From Mauremys mutica (taxonomy: Eukaryota; Chordata; Testudines; Geoemydidae), in assembly GCF_020497125.1 (NCBI RefSeq), contig NC_059080.1, forward strand, positions 48,301,563 through 48,365,562: a stretch of DNA of 64,000 bases, read 5' to 3'. The notes under the pieces were generated by a model. The model was not told the DNA's origin, searched no databases, and saw only the letters and a list, made by a program, of their open reading frames with translations. Shown here piece after piece: positions 34,617 to 46,439 of this stretch. The stretch's first letter is position 1, and each line of letters begins with the position of its first letter. The position numbers and the translations under genes were made by a program.

Positions 34617-35596
34617 TGTAGTGAGGCTGAGTGGCCTCCCTCTGAGCAGGAGAGAGAGAGGGACGCTTACACGCCCCTTGGAGAGCAGAGCCTAGATCGC
34701 CCCGTCCCCCTCACCGGAAGTACCGGGGCGTGGCTGGAAGTATAAAAGGCCGGCCCTGCAGCACAGTTGGGGAAGAGCCGGTGAAGGACGACAACGCTCG
34801 GCCTGTTTTCCCGAGGCCCCAAGAGGAACCTGCACCTGGCTGTTCCCGATTTCCAGACGTGGACAAGGACTGGCCCGGAGTACCTGCTGCGGTTTACCCT
34901 GAAGAGCCAGAAGAGGCCAGGAGGCCGCAGGTATCAAACCCCGGGGAGGCAGGAAGTAGCCCACAGGCAGCCACAGAGCAGCCGACTGCAGAGCCCGGTG
35001 TGGCTCAGTTGGCGGTTTGTGGCTAGATCCCTGAAGGCGCAGGGGCACCCAATCCTGCCCCTGCCAGGGCCCTGGGTTGGGATGCCATGGAGTAGGGTGG
35101 GCCCGCGTCCCCCTGCCACCCCACCCTGGGTGGCTGACCCACTACACGGTGCAAGGAGGCTCTAGCCCAGGACAGGAGCCCCCTTATCACTCACCTGGAA
35201 AGACTGTTTGCTGGCTGCCTGGGCCCCGCCCAGGCTAAAGCCAGCCCTGTATGGACTGTTTGTTTGCTGGCTACCTGAGCTCTACTCCGGCGAGAGCCAG
35301 CCCTGTGAAGACTGTTTGCTCGCTGGCTGCCTGGGCTCCACCCAGGCCAGAGCCAACCCTTAAAGACTGTTTGGTTGTTGGCTGCTTGGGCCCTGCCCAG
35401 ACTGGGGCCACCCCTGATAGACTGTGTTGACGGGCAGACTACTTGAGCTACCCCAGCCCAGGCTAAAGCCTGGTAGTGACGGTTGGTCGCCCAGCCCTAT
35501 TGTGGGCTGCCAGCTAACCTGCAAACCCTGGTCCTGACCAGACTGGGCCAACCTGAGTGGCCTCCCTCCGAGCGGGAGAGCAAGGGACGCTTACAC
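34617..35596 (+). repeat. 5' LTR of the Gypsy-type element
   Basis: Begins TGTAGTGAGGCTGAG and ends TTACAC. TATAAAAGG at 34741 is the likely promoter. From about 35200 to 35420 it contains three to four variants of a 60-70 base unit starting GACTGTTTG and carrying GGCTGCCTGGGC. The 3' LTR is about 72 bases shorter. Confidence 0.9.
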
Positions 35597-35696
35597 GTGG
35601 TGGAGAATGTGGGCATTGTCCCCTCCCCTGAGATAAGGGGACGAGCTGACCGCAAAACTTTATAGAACACCTCCACCCTCCACCGGTATATAGAGG

Positions 35697-36237
35697 ATGG
35701 AGGTGGAAAAGTTAATCAAGTGGCTAGCCGAGAGCCAGCAGCAGCAACAGCTGCTGCAACAACTTGGCAGCCAACAGCAGCAGCTGATCCGGGAGTTGGG
35801 GGCCCAAAACTGCGAGCAACAACATCAATGCCTGCAGCAGCTTGCAGCTCTTTGGGCAACTCTGGGACCACCCAACCCCAGTGGGGCTACCGGACCTCCT
35901 GATCCCGTGGTGTCTGTTCGCCTGACCAAGATGGGGCCTGACGATGACCCTGAGACATTTTTAATTACTTTTGAGAGAGTTGCCCCTGCCGCTAAGTGGC
36001 CACTGACCCACTTTGCTGGCACCGTACCTAACGGGCCCAGCCCAAGCTGCCTATAGGGCGCTCCCTGTGGCCGAAGCCCATGACCACACACATCTGAAGG
36101 CCGCAATTCTCGATGCCTTGGAGATCACTCTCGAGACATTCCGGAGGCAACTACGCAAAAAAACACACACACCAGTAGCCCGACCTAGGGTGGTCACCCA
36201 ACAGGTGAGAGGCATGCGGGCGGTGGCTACAACCTGA
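35697..36237 (+). pseudogene. Gag of the Gypsy-type element, frameshifted
   Basis: Gln-rich N-terminus (LLQQLGSQQQQL), then DDDPETFLITFERVA and, after a frameshift near 36010, LTGPAQAAYRALPVAEAH and FRRQLRKK. The layout is that of the SCAN-like capsid fold found in tetrapod Gmr1-type Gypsy gag. Stops follow near 36237. Non-functional. Confidence 0.8.
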
Positions 36238-36737
36238 ACAGCGTACGGGGGCTGAGGTAGCTGAACAAGTGGTGCTCAAACACTTTCTGCATATCCTTCC
36301 AGCACATGGGAGGGCTTGGGTCATGTGCCACCAACTGACTACGCTAAGCAAGGCTGTTGCTTTGATGGAGGACTTTCTGGTGGCTGAGACCCCTGTAGGG
36401 CCAGGGGCCCGTCCTCCAACCACCAAGCCGGTCCAGTCTCGTAAAGAGAAGACCCCGAGGAGCAAGCTCCAACCTGGCCTAAGACCCTCGGATGGATGGG
36501 AAGTTGACCCAGCCTGACAAAGGCCCCAGAGAGAGTGGGGCCCGCTGCTAGATGCCCCCACCGAAAGGAGACTCGAGGCCACAGAGGCACCAGCCTCAGC
36601 AATCCCTGCACCGGACCCGTCCTGACACCCTGGACTCGGCCCCTGCTTCACCTGTGGCCGTCAGGAGTGCCCGATGATGGACTGTACTTTTGGGCAGGTC
36701 TGTTCGGGGAAGGCCCGGGCCCATAAGCAACCCTTGG

Positions 36738-36850
36738 GTAAGCTGATTGTTCCCATTACAGTGAATGGAGCAACCGTCTCTTTGCTCATTGACTTGGGGT
36801 GTGGGCAGACACTTGTCCTCCAGGGTCTCCCCCCCTGCCCGAACCACCCC
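36738..36850 (+). pseudogene. Retroelement aspartic protease remnant
   Basis: KLIVPITVNGATVSLLIDLG shows the protease strand and active-site loop, but the catalytic triplet reads Asp-Leu-Gly here. The frame ends at a TAG near 36853. It is cut off on the right by the internal deletion. Confidence 0.65.
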
Positions 36851-36887
36851 TAGGGGTCATTCAGCTCCAGTGTATCCACGGGGATGT

Positions 36888-37190
36888 TCCCCCGAGAGCA
36901 AAATTATGCAGTGGTTGAGAAGGAAGCACTGGCTGTCAAGTGCCTTAAGATATTATCTTGTAGGCGGCCCCTTCATACTAGTGACTGACCATGCACCTCT
37001 GAAGTGGTTACAAACGGCAAGAGAGAGACAAACCCCTGGATTATGCGCTGGTACCTAACCCTGCAGCCTTATGTCTTCACATTTTGACATCGAGCAGGTA
37101 AGGACCATGTCAATGCAGACTTTTTCTCCCAGCTGGGGGAGGAGGAGGGTGCCATCTCCTGGTTCCCAGAGATGGACTTGGCAGGGGGGG
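36888..37190 (+). pseudogene. RNase H remnant of the Gypsy-type element
   Basis: NYAVVEKEALAVK, FILVTDHAPLKWL and, near the end, the histidine region before NADF-like text are typical of Ty3/Gypsy RNase H. The parts lie in different frames. It directly follows the deletion point and runs up to the polypurine tract. Confidence 0.75.
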
Positions 37191-38098
37191 TGTAGCGAGG
37201 CTGAGTGGCCTCCCTCTGAGTGGGAGAGAGAGAGGGACACTTACACGCACCTTGGAAGGTGGAGCCTAGATCTCCCCATCCCCCTCGCCAGAAGTACCAG
37301 GACGTGGCCGGAAGTATAAAAGGCCAGTCCTGCAGCACAGTTGGGGGAGAGCCGGCGAAGGAAGACGACGCTCGGCCTGTTCTCCCAAGAGGAACCTGCG
37401 CCTGGCTGTTCCCAATTTCCAGACATTGGCAAGGACTGGCCCGGAGTACCTGCTGTCTGGCCCGGAGTACCCCCAAGAGCTGGAAGAGGCCTGGAGGCCG
37501 CAGGTACCAAACCCCATGGAGTTAAGAAGTAGCCTAGGGGCAGCCACAGAGCCAATCCTGCCCCTGCCAGGGCCCTGGGCTGGGACACAGTGGAGTAGGG
37601 TGGGCCCGCGTCCCCCTGCCACCCCACCCCGGGTGGCTGACCCCCCTACACGGTGCAAGGAGGCTCTAGCCAGGACAGAAACCTCCTTATCACTCACCTG
37701 GAAAGACTGTTTGCTGGCTGCCTGGGCCCCGCCCAGGCTAAAGCCAGCCCTGTATGGACTGTTTGTTTGCTGGCTACCTGAGCTCTACTCCGGCGAGAGC
37801 CAGCCCTGTGAAGACTGTTTGCTCGCTGGCTGCCTGGGCTCCACCCAGGCCAGAGCCGGCCCTTAAAGACTGTTTGGTTGTTGGCTGCTTGGGCCCTGCC
37901 CAGGCCGGGGCCACCCCAATAGACTGTGTTGACAGGCGGACTACTTGAGTTACCCCAGCCCAGGCCGAAGCCTGGTAGTGATGGTTGGTCGCCCAGCCCT
38001 ATTGTGGGATCCTGGCTAACCTGCAAACCCTGGTCCTGACCAGACTGAGCCAACCTGAGTGGCCTCCCTCCGAGCGGGAGAGCGAAGGACGCCTACAC
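37191..38098 (+). repeat. 3' LTR of the Gypsy-type element
   Basis: Begins TGTAGCGAGGCTGAG and ends CCTACAC. TATAAAAGG at 37315. Aligns to the 5' LTR over its length with scattered differences and one deletion of about 70 bases. That divergence means the insertion is not recent. Confidence 0.9.
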
Positions 38099-38163
38099 GC
38101 CCTTACCCAGGGCATGATGACCTCTGGGTAACGTACCATGGGGCACCTCACCTGGGGCACGGT
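38099..38163. repeat. 45-bp minisatellite, block 2 (about 1.4 units)
   Basis: Short remnant of the array between the Gypsy-type element and the solo LTR at 38164, with CCATGGGGCACCTCACCTGG. Confidence 0.93.
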
Positions 38164-39308
38164 TGTGATGGTTTCAGTCACAGAGACCCCCTTTGGGACT
38201 ATCACCTGATGTGCTGAATTTACTTCTGAGCCCGTTTTCCCTGCCAGCTTGGGACTCCAGAACCCTTCCTTGTTGAGCCAGACATGCTAACCTGCTGCAA
38301 CACAGACCCAGGTCTGGTCCATGCCCCCAAAGCTGGAGACTTTAACCAAAAACTGCTCAGCAGGTCACCTCTCTCCAGCACCCAGCTCCCAATGGCATCC
38401 AAACCCCAAATAAATCAGTTTTACTCTGTATAAAGCTTATACAGGGTAAACTCATAATTTGTACACCCTCTAACACTGGTAGAGAGATATGAACAGGTAT
38501 TAATCACTTACTCTGGGTTCATTAATAAACAAAAGTGATTTTATTAAGTATAAAAAGTAGGATTTAAGTGGTTTCAAGTAGTAACAGACAGAACAAAGTA
38601 AGTTACCAAGCAAAATAAAACAAAACACACAAGTCTAAGACTAATACATTAAGAAACTGTTTACAGGTAAAATCTCACCCTCAGATGTTCCCATAAGCTT
38701 CTTTCACAGGCTAGACTTCTTCCTAGTCTGGGCCCAAACCTTTCCTCTGGTACAGTCTTTGTTAGTTCCAGCTCAGATGGTAACTCGGGGATTTCTCATG
38801 ACTGGCAGCCTCATTTGTTCTGTTCCACCCCCTTTTATAGCTTTGGCACAAGGCGGGAATCTTTCGTCTCTCTGGATTCCCATCCATCCTTCTAAATAGA
38901 AAAGCACCAGGTTTAACATGGATTCCAGTATCAGGTGACATGGTCACATGTCCTATGAGACTCCAGCCTCCGTTCTTCCAGGGCTGGACCACACACACCC
39001 AGGAAGGTTTGCAAGTAATCAGAGCCATTTACAGGCAATTGTCCTAGTCAATGGGAGCCATCCAGATTCCAAACCACCATTAATGGCCCACACTTTGCAT
39101 AATTACAGTAGGACCCCAGAGTTATATTTCATATTCCTAGTTTCAGATACAAGAATGATACATTCATGCAAATAGGATGAACACACTCAGTAGATTATAA
39201 GCTTTGTAATGATACCTTACAAGAGTCCTTTTGCCTAAAGCATATTCCAATTACATTATATTCACTCATTAGCAAATTTCCATAGAACATATGGAGTGCA
39301 ACGTCACA
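38164..39308. mobile_element. Solo LTR inside the minisatellite
   Basis: Begins TGTGATGGTTTCAGTCACAG and ends GCAACGTCACA. Flanks are ACGGT and ATGGT, a five-base duplication with one CpG decay. The array text resumes exactly across it. Same family as the LTR at 41026-42190. Confidence 0.88.
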
Positions 39309-39418
39309 ATGGTAACCCCTGGTTAACGTACCATGGGGCGCCTTACCTGGGGCACAGTGCCCCTGGGTAATGTATCATGGGGTCCCTTACCCAAGGCATG
39401 GCAACCCCTGGGTAATGT
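39309..39418. repeat. 45-bp minisatellite, block 3 (about 2.4 units)
   Basis: Array units between the solo LTR and the next element, with CCATGGGGCGCCTTACCTGG. Confidence 0.93.
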
Positions 39419-39439
39419 TGTGACGGGTTGGATCACATG

Positions 39440-39600
39440 TGTACCTTAGCTAAAGGTGCAAGGACTTTGTAACCTCCCACCAGTTCTAATTCTGCCATTT
39501 TCCCTGGCAACAAATCCTTCTCATGAATCAGGTCCCTCCAGACCACAGAAATCTCTGCACCTGTGTCCCTCAATCCCAGGAATACTTTCCCATTCAATTT
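39440..39600 (-). pseudogene. Aspartic protease remnant
   Basis: Reverse-strand translation shows FLGLRDTGAEISVVWRDLI, an intact-looking DTGA active-site loop, ending at a stop near 39440 next to the LTR scrap. Too short for a complete protease. Confidence 0.7.
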
Positions 39601-40070
39601 AACAGCATGCATATGCTCACTGCTTGGTTTTGTAGAAGCAACCTTTACAAATCTTGTGTGGAAAGAGGCAGCCTGGCTCAGAGAAGCAGCAGCTTCATGT
39701 GTTACCTGCTGCCTATTCCCATTCAGCTAGGGAGATTTATTCCTCAGGTGGTCAGTGGATTTACAATTATAGGAGGAATGGGACGAGTAACAGAGGAATG
39801 GGGAGGTGAACGCCCAGCCTCCTTTTCCCCCCAGGGGGTAAAACGGTGATTCTGCTTTCCACTAACCCTGTACCCCTCTGCCAGTGGTTTATGTTTAATT
39901 GCAGATTGTGACTGCTCAAAAGAGTTGCAAACTCAGTCAATCCACCCACTGCATCCACCTTTTTGTCTCACAAATACTGTTTTACATCATCATTACACAT
40001 ATTCAGGACTTGTTCCCAAGAAACCAAATCACACATTTCTTCCAAGTTTATAATGCCTTTTCCCCCTCAC

Positions 40071-40689
40071 CTACTTATCTAACAAATCTCTCATTTCATT
40101 TACATAAGCCACATTACTCAATCCGGATCTGCTCTTAAGACTCCTGAATTTACACCTGAAACTTACAGGGTTAATCTGAAACTGTATCAAAACCAGTTCC
40201 TTACATTTACTATAGTTTGCGGCATCATCAATAGACATCTTATTGAATATGGCCAGAGCTCTTCCAGTCAATTTTGCTACCAATGTGGTCATTTTTTGTT
40301 TGTCAGGAATTGTATGGAGGGTGCACAGTCTCTCAAAGGTGATGAAATATTTGGCAATGTCACTGGACTCATCATACCGTGGACATAGTTGTTCCCATTT
40401 GTGGATTTTTGGGGGAAGTGGGGCCAGCTGCTGGAGGGTTTTGTCTCTTCCACTCCATAACAGCCAGTTCATGCTTCTGTGCCTCAATCTCAGCCTGTAT
40501 TTCTCTGTCTTTTAACTCCGGGACTCTTTTGTCCCTGGCTGCCTCTGCTTCCATAGCTCTTTTGTGAGCAGCTTCCTCCCTGGCTGCCTCTGCTTCTTTG
40601 AGCTTCAATTGAAACGCCCGGTCCTTTGCCTTCTCTTCTGCTTCCAGTCTGGCCAGCTCTAGTTTAGTAGCTGCCTCACTGGTTGTCAT
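40071..40689 (-). pseudogene. Gag of the truncated Gypsy-type element
   Basis: Two overlapping minus-strand frames (40689-40375 and 40487-40071), joined by a frameshift near 40440. The N-terminal part is a Glu/Ala/Arg helix (AEAAREEAAHKRAMEAEAAR). The second contains KYFITFERLCTLHTIPDKQK and LVAKLTGRALAIFNKM, a SCAN-like capsid arrangement. Confidence 0.8.
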
Positions 40690-41025
40690 TTTCCTGCTTT
40701 CTTGTGCTGGGCCACACCCCTCTGCAGTTCACTGAAACTGGGCTGCACTCAGCTCAGGGGCTTCTTACTTAACAGACACTTGTCTAGTGCCCAGTGTTCA
40801 GCCTTTCTGGGCAATTTGCAACTTGTGCAGTTCTAGTTTCTTCTGATCTTCACTCTTACTTATTTTGCCTATTTTTCTGTCCCTATTGCCCTTATCCGAA
40901 ATAAGCAAACAGAAAATAACAAACCACTTTGTCTGTTCTCCAGCCAACACACTTAAAACTCACTTAAAATCACTACCAGTATTTCAAAGCAATCAGCTGT
41001 GCACAGACCCAGCTCGGTGCGCCAC

Positions 41026-42190
41026 TATAACAGGTTAGGTCACAGAAACCCCGTAGGACTGCCACCTGATGTGTTGGGACTACCTCTGAGCCCGTTTTCC
41101 CTGCCACCTTGGGACTCCAGTACCTTGCCTTGTTTGAGCCAGACACGCTTGCCTGCTGCAAACACAGATCCAAGTCTGAACCACGTCCCCCATAAGCTGC
41201 AGGCTTAACTGAAAACAACTTAAGAAGTGCTCCTGTCTCCAACACCCAGACACCCAGCTCCCAATGGGATCCAACCCCCAAATAAATCCGTTTTATCTGT
41301 ATAAAGCTTTATACAGGGTAAACTCAAATTGTTCGCCCTCTATAAGACAGAGAGATATGCACAGCTGTTTCCCCCCCACACACACGCACACCCCGGTATT
41401 AATACTCTTGGTTAATTAATAAGTAAAAGTGATTTTATTACATACAAAAAGTAGGATTTAAGTGGTTCCAAGTAATAACAGATAGATGTAAAATACCAAA
41501 CAAAATAAAATAAAATATGCAAGTCCAAAGCCTAATACAGTAGGAAACCAAATGCAGGTAAATCTCACCCTCAGAGATGTTCCAATACGCTTCTTTGACA
41601 GACTAGCCTCCTTCTAGTCTGGGCCCAATCCTTTCCCCTGGTAGAGTCCTTATTCCAGCTCAGTTTGTAGCTAGGGGATTTCTCCTGACTGCAGCCTCCT
41701 TTGTTCTGTTCCACCCCCTTATATAGCTTTGGCACAAGGCATGAATCTTTTGGCTCTCTGGGTCCCCACCCCTCCTTCTAAATGGAAAAGCACCAGGTTA
41801 AAGATGGATTCCAGTTCAGGTGACATGATCACATGTCACTGCAAGACTTCATTGCCCACTTGCCAGCACACACATATACAGGAAGACTTACAAGTAAGCA
41901 GAGCCATCTACAGTCAATTGTCCTGGTTAATGGGAGCCATCAAAATTCCAAACCACCATTAATGGCCCACACTTTGCACAATTACAATAGGACCTCAGAG
42001 TTATATTTCATATTTCTAGTCTCAGATACAAGAATGATACATTCATACAAATAGGATGAATACATGCAGGATAACATAACCTTTGCACAGATATGTTACA
42101 TGGCATATCTAGCATAAAACATATTCCAGTTATGTCATATTTACACTCATAAGCATATTTCTATAAAGCATTATGGGGTGCAACGTCACA
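41026..42190 (-). repeat. 5' LTR (minus strand) of the truncated Gypsy-type element
   Basis: On + it opens TATAACAGGTTAGGTCACAG (the TG end is mutated) and closes GCAACGTCACA. Clear alignment to the solo LTR at 38164-39308, including CTGAGCCCGTTTTCCCTGCC and the internal GGGTAAACTCA block. Confidence 0.85.
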
Positions 42191-43269
42191 AACACATCAT
42201 GGGGCACCTTACCCAGAGCACGGTGATCCATGCGTAACATACAATGGGACGCCTTACCCGCGGCACAGTGCCCCGTCATGTACGTACTACGCAGCGCCTT
42301 ACCCAGGACACAGCAACCCCTGGGTAACGTACCACGAGGAGCCTCATGCGGGGCACTGTGACCCTTGGGTAACGTACCACGGGGTGTCTTATGCAGAGCT
42401 CGGCAACCCCTGGGTAACATTCCATGGGGCGCCTTACACGGGGCACCATGACTCCTCGGTAATGTACCATGCACACCTTACACAGGGCATGGTCACTCCT
42501 GGGTAACGTACCATGGGGCATCTTATTCAAGGCACAGCGACCCCTGGGTAACACACCATGAGGTGCCTTACTCAGGGCTCGGTTACTCTTGGGTAATGTA
42601 CAATGGGGTGCCTTACCCGCCACACGGTGACCCTGGTAACACACCATAGGGTGCCTTAGACAAGGCATGGCGACTCTTTGGTAAGGTACCATGGGACGCC
42701 TTACACAGGGCACACCGACCCTTGGGTAATGTACCATAGGGTGCTTTACACAGAGCTTGGCAACCCCTGGATAATGTTCCATGGGACGCCTTACACAGGG
42801 CACCGAGACCCCTGGGTAACATACCATGGGGCACATTACATGGGGCACGGCGACTCCTGGGTGATGTAGCATGGGACACCTTACCCAGGGTATGGTGACC
42901 GCTGGGTAATGAATCATGGGGTGCCTTACAAGGAGCATGGTGATCCCTGGGTAACGTAGCACAGGGCCCCTTACCCAGGGCATGGCGACCTATAGGTAAT
43001 GTATTCTGTGGCACCTTACCTGGGGCACAGTGCCCTGTGGGTAGGGTACCATGAGCACTTTATGCAGGGCATGGTCACCCCTGGGTAAGGTACCATAGAG
43101 TGCCTTACCAAGGGCATGGTGTCCCCTGAGTAATGTACCATGGGGTGCCTTTCCCAGGTCTCTGTGACCTCCAGGTAACGTACCATGGGGTTCCTTATGC
43201 AGGACACGGAAACCCCTGGGTAACATACCATCAAGCACCTTGCCCGGGGCATGGTGACCCCTGGGTAAC
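42191..43269. repeat. 45-bp minisatellite, block 4 (about 24 units)
   Basis: Longest uninterrupted block. Units vary at CpG sites and in the TACCATGG and CACGG words. The 235-codon minus frame 42983-42276 and others are translations of the repeat. Confidence 0.95.
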
Positions 43270-44402
43270 TGTGACACTCCTCTCTAGTGTTATATGGACC
43301 CATGATCTACTAGGTCACTCCAATTGTTTACTCTGAGAGCCAGCCTTACCCTGCTTTGCTGTGAGAACCCCCACTCCTGGGCTGTTCACATACAGCCTCT
43401 GCCATGTAAGCTGCTCCTTGGATTGTGCAACCGAATGACACCAGCCAATATCTCCGGTCCCAGACAAAACTCTAGGAACTTCTGTCTTGCAGTGTCCAGT
43501 TATGCCCGCTGGACACTGCAAGCTTATATGAGTTTGTCAATTTAACAAAGAAATTGATATGTACCAGGCTTGTTATCCCAAGGGGAGTCTCTGACATGCT
43601 TTAAACCAAACACACTGCTTCAGGTAGAATAAACAAACACATTTATTAACTACCAAGATAGATTTTAAGTGATTATAAGTCAGAGCATAACAAGTCAGAT
43701 TTGGTCAAGTCAGAGCATAAGAAGTCAGATTTGGTCAAATGAAACAAAAGCAAAACACATTCTAAGCTGATCTTAACACCTTCAATCCCCTTACACACTT
43801 AGATGCTTCTCACCACAGGCTGGCTGCCCGCCCTTCAGCCAGGCTCTCCACTTTGATCAGCGCTTCAGTCACTTGGTGGTGATGTCTGTAGATGGAGGTA
43901 GAAGAGAGAGGAAGCATGGCAAACATCTCTCCCTTTTATCATGTTCTCTCCCCCCCCCACACAACTTCAGGGTCAGGTTAGCATTACCTCATCAGAGTCC
44001 CAAACTGACCAAAGGAAGGGGGGTGACTCACTCAAGAGTCCAACAGATCCTTTGCTGTTGCCTAGTCCAGTGTCCTTTGTTCCTGTGAGGCTGGGCTGCA
44101 TTTGTCCCATACATGCCCTGATGAGGGGTGAACTGACCCTCTGCTTCTGGAGAGTTTTTGCCTGGGCTTGCTTTAAGCCATGAGGACACATTTTCAGCTT
44201 CATAACTCTATACATGAAATTACATCCTATAACATTACTATAACAATGATTACTATAACATTACCATAACAACAATGCTAAGTACATCATGAGCCTTCCG
44301 AAGACACCCAACATGACAAACTTTGCATTAGATACCACACAATCATATTATAAGGATGAACATGGGGGTGCTGGGTGTTCCCCCGAGGTACAGAGTGTCA
44401 CA
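43270..44402 (-). mobile_element. LTR (probable 3' LTR of a minus-strand element)
   Basis: Begins TGTGACACTCC and ends GTGTCACA, so the ends form TGTGACAC inverted repeats. Immediately right, CCTCTCCCCTTAG is a purine tract on the minus strand, placing this as a 3' LTR. A 30-base internal duplication (GTCAGAGCATAA) is at 43680-43740. Left flank is the minisatellite. Confidence 0.75.
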
Positions 44403-45112
44403 CCTCTCCCCTTAGTCAGTGACTAACCCTCTTGCAGTAAACTATCTTGAAGGTAGTTTGTATTATAGTTCTTTTGGCATCCAGCCATTAAAGCCAGGAG
44501 GTAGTGTGCCTCTGTTTCCACATTCACACACAGCAAACCAGGTTTTTTATGGTTTCTCTGCTGTGATAAGCTTTAAGCCTGTTTACAGGCATTAATTGAA
44601 AAGTAACATAATCATAAGATTTAACATCAGTAACAAAATTCTTATCCCAAAACTTACCATTAATACCAAAATTTGTATCTCAGATGGGTGTTTACAAGTA
44701 TCTTTATGATACCACACCCTCTGTTCAGATAGTGTAGTTTGAGGTTAATTTGTTCATTACCCATTGTGTCCTTTGACTCTCTTCCATGTAATCAGTCACT
44801 AGCATTTCCTTCCCTCCAGTGTTCCCCTCTGTGTGGGCTCTTAATTTAATCATGTTTCTGGAATTTTGGTACCTCGGGGTCTGGCAAGATATGTGTTCAG
44901 GGGGATCCTGCACATTGGCTGGCCCTTTGGGGAGTGGTCTCCCAACCCCAGGACTGTACATATGCGGAAAATCCAGCTCCCCTTTGGGGTTACCCTGTGT
45001 TTCCCCTTCCCAGCACTGAGAACTTCCCTGCCCCCTAGAGGGCTGTGATCTGTGCTCTCTGGTCTAGGTGTGTTTACCCTTTGATCAGATGCACCTTTTC
45101 CCAGAAGCTTTC
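44403..45112 (-). mobile_element. Interior of an LTR element, unclassified
   Basis: Lies between the LTR at 43270 and another LTR-like start at 45113. A minus frame 44961-44725 (NMIKLRAHTEGNTGGKEM) is too short to assign. No pol motif recognised. Confidence 0.4.
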
Positions 45113-45880
45113 TGTCATGGGGTGGGACTCACCCCTGTGGCACCTTCTGCTGGTCATCCAGGGAATTAGCATTTCCAGCTCCAGAGCACCCTCTGCAGGC
45201 TGGTGTCCCGCTTGCTCCTGGGCCCAAGTCCCTCCTGGACGCCGGTGCCCATTTCAGGCCAGGGTTCTGCCCCCTGGCAGTACCCCCACAGATCTGGGTC
45301 TCCCCTGCCCAGGGAACCCCCACCCTCGCCTCAATCTATGGCCACTGCCAGTCATCACCTAGCCCCCATTCCCTGGGGCAGACTGCAGTGTAAGTGCCAC
45401 TCATCACCAACAAGTGGGATTTGGACCTACTGCCTCTGCCTCTGCCCACCCTTGGGCCGCCCTCTGCAACCCCAATACCCTTCTGGCCTTTAACAAGTCC
45501 TGCAGCCTGGGGGATTTCCAGGCTGGATCTCCTCCAGTCCTGCTCCACTTTAGATACCCTGCTTAGCTCCCCAGCAACCAGGCCCTTCTCCCTCAGTAAG
45601 GGGAGGAGGGATAGCTCAGTGGTTTGAGCATTGGCCTGCTAAACCCAGGGTTGTGAGTTCAATCCTTGAGGGGGCCACTTAGGGATCTGGGGCAAAAATT
45701 GGTCCAGCTAGTGAAGGAAGGGGGCTGGACTTGATGACCTTTCAAGGTCCCTTCCAGTTCTAGGAGATTGGTATATCTCCAATTATTACCTTAGCAAGCT
45801 AGAGAGAGATTGACTGCTCCTCACCCACTGCCCTCTTATGAGGGCCAGCTGGGCCCTGATTGGGGCATGGCCACAGATGA
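45113..45880. mobile_element. LTR-like segment interrupted by a SINE
   Basis: TGTCATGGGGTGGGACTCAC at 45113 is a common turtle LTR start. Text resumes after the SINE at 45788 and contains a reverse-strand CATAAGAGGGC box near 45835. The right boundary against the protease frame could not be fixed. Confidence 0.45.
45601..45787 (+). mobile_element. Cryptodire tRNA-derived SINE
   Basis: tRNA-like head with A box (TAGCTCAGTGGTTTGAGCAT) and B box (GGTTGTGAGTTCAATCC), then GGGGGCCACTTAGGGATCTG and a CR1-like 3' end (GGACTTGATGACC, GGTCCCTTCCAGTTCTAGG). A well-known class of hidden-necked turtles. Confidence 0.92.
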
Positions 45881-46390
45881 GGCTGCTTCCCCAATCAGCC
45901 TTTCCCCAGCCACTGGATCTACAACCACTGCCATAGACTTTGGTCTGGGGTCTGGTTCCACCACCTCTGGCTGGATCCCCAGGCCAGTGGTATCAGGGGA
46001 CACAGACTGAGTCCTTGTAGGAGGCTCAGGAATGGAATTACTTGTGGAGGCCTGTTTAGCCTGGCTGTGGGCAACCATCCCCAGCCTTTTAGCTAGCCTC
46101 ACATGGTTGGCTACGTCTTCTCCCGGCAGCATGGGAATGGGATAATTGTCATAGCCTTCAAAAGTCCATATTCCTGACCAGCCCTTGTACTGGACAGGCA
46201 ACTTGGTTGTAGACAAGTTAAAAGAGTTGGCCTTAAAGGGTTGCACCATCACTTGGGCCTCTTGGTCGATGAATTTGGGGTCCACCAGGGATTGGTGGAT
46301 AGCTGACACCTGTGCTCCAGTGTCTCTCCATGCAGTAAACTTCCTCCCGCCCACACTCACAGTTTCCCTTCGCTCTGGGGGTATTTGCAA
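45836..46390 (-). pseudogene. Gypsy-type protease region
   Basis: 184-codon minus frame. RDTGAQVSAIHQSLVD carries the DTGA active-site loop, followed by strands typical of retropepsins and then a Ser/Pro/Val-rich spacer. Its C-terminal end may run into LTR sequence. No RT follows. Confidence 0.72.
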
Positions 46391-46439
46391 GGCATCTGGG
46401 TCTGAAGGCTCTCAGTGGGACCCTGGGCTGATGAATTGC

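Larger units (their letters stand above)
34617..38098 (+). mobile_element. Ty3/Gypsy-type LTR retrotransposon, internally deleted
   Basis: 5' LTR 34617-35596, interior 35597-37190, 3' LTR 37191-38098. GCCC stands on both sides (34613-34616, 38099-38102). A G-rich polypurine tract (37180-37190) directly precedes the 3' LTR. The interior keeps gag, a protease remnant and RNase H, but the reverse transcriptase between them and the integrase are missing. It inserted within the minisatellite. Confidence 0.92.
39419..42190 (-). mobile_element. Gypsy-type LTR element, minus strand, truncated by deletion
   Basis: Reading the minus strand: 5' LTR 42190-41026, primer-site region just below 41026, gag 40689-40071, protease about 39600-39440. 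Then only about 20 bases of the 3' LTR edge (TGTGACGGGTTGGATCACA on +, 39419-39437) remain. The deletion thus removed RT, integrase and nearly all of the 3' LTR. Flanks AATGT and AACAC may be a decayed target duplication. It lies in the minisatellite. Confidence 0.82.

Noticed and set aside
42276..42983. 235-codon minus-strand frame with repeating VRCPMVCYPGV-like peptides
   Set aside because: Translation of the 45-bp minisatellite; a unit divisible by three keeps any frame open.
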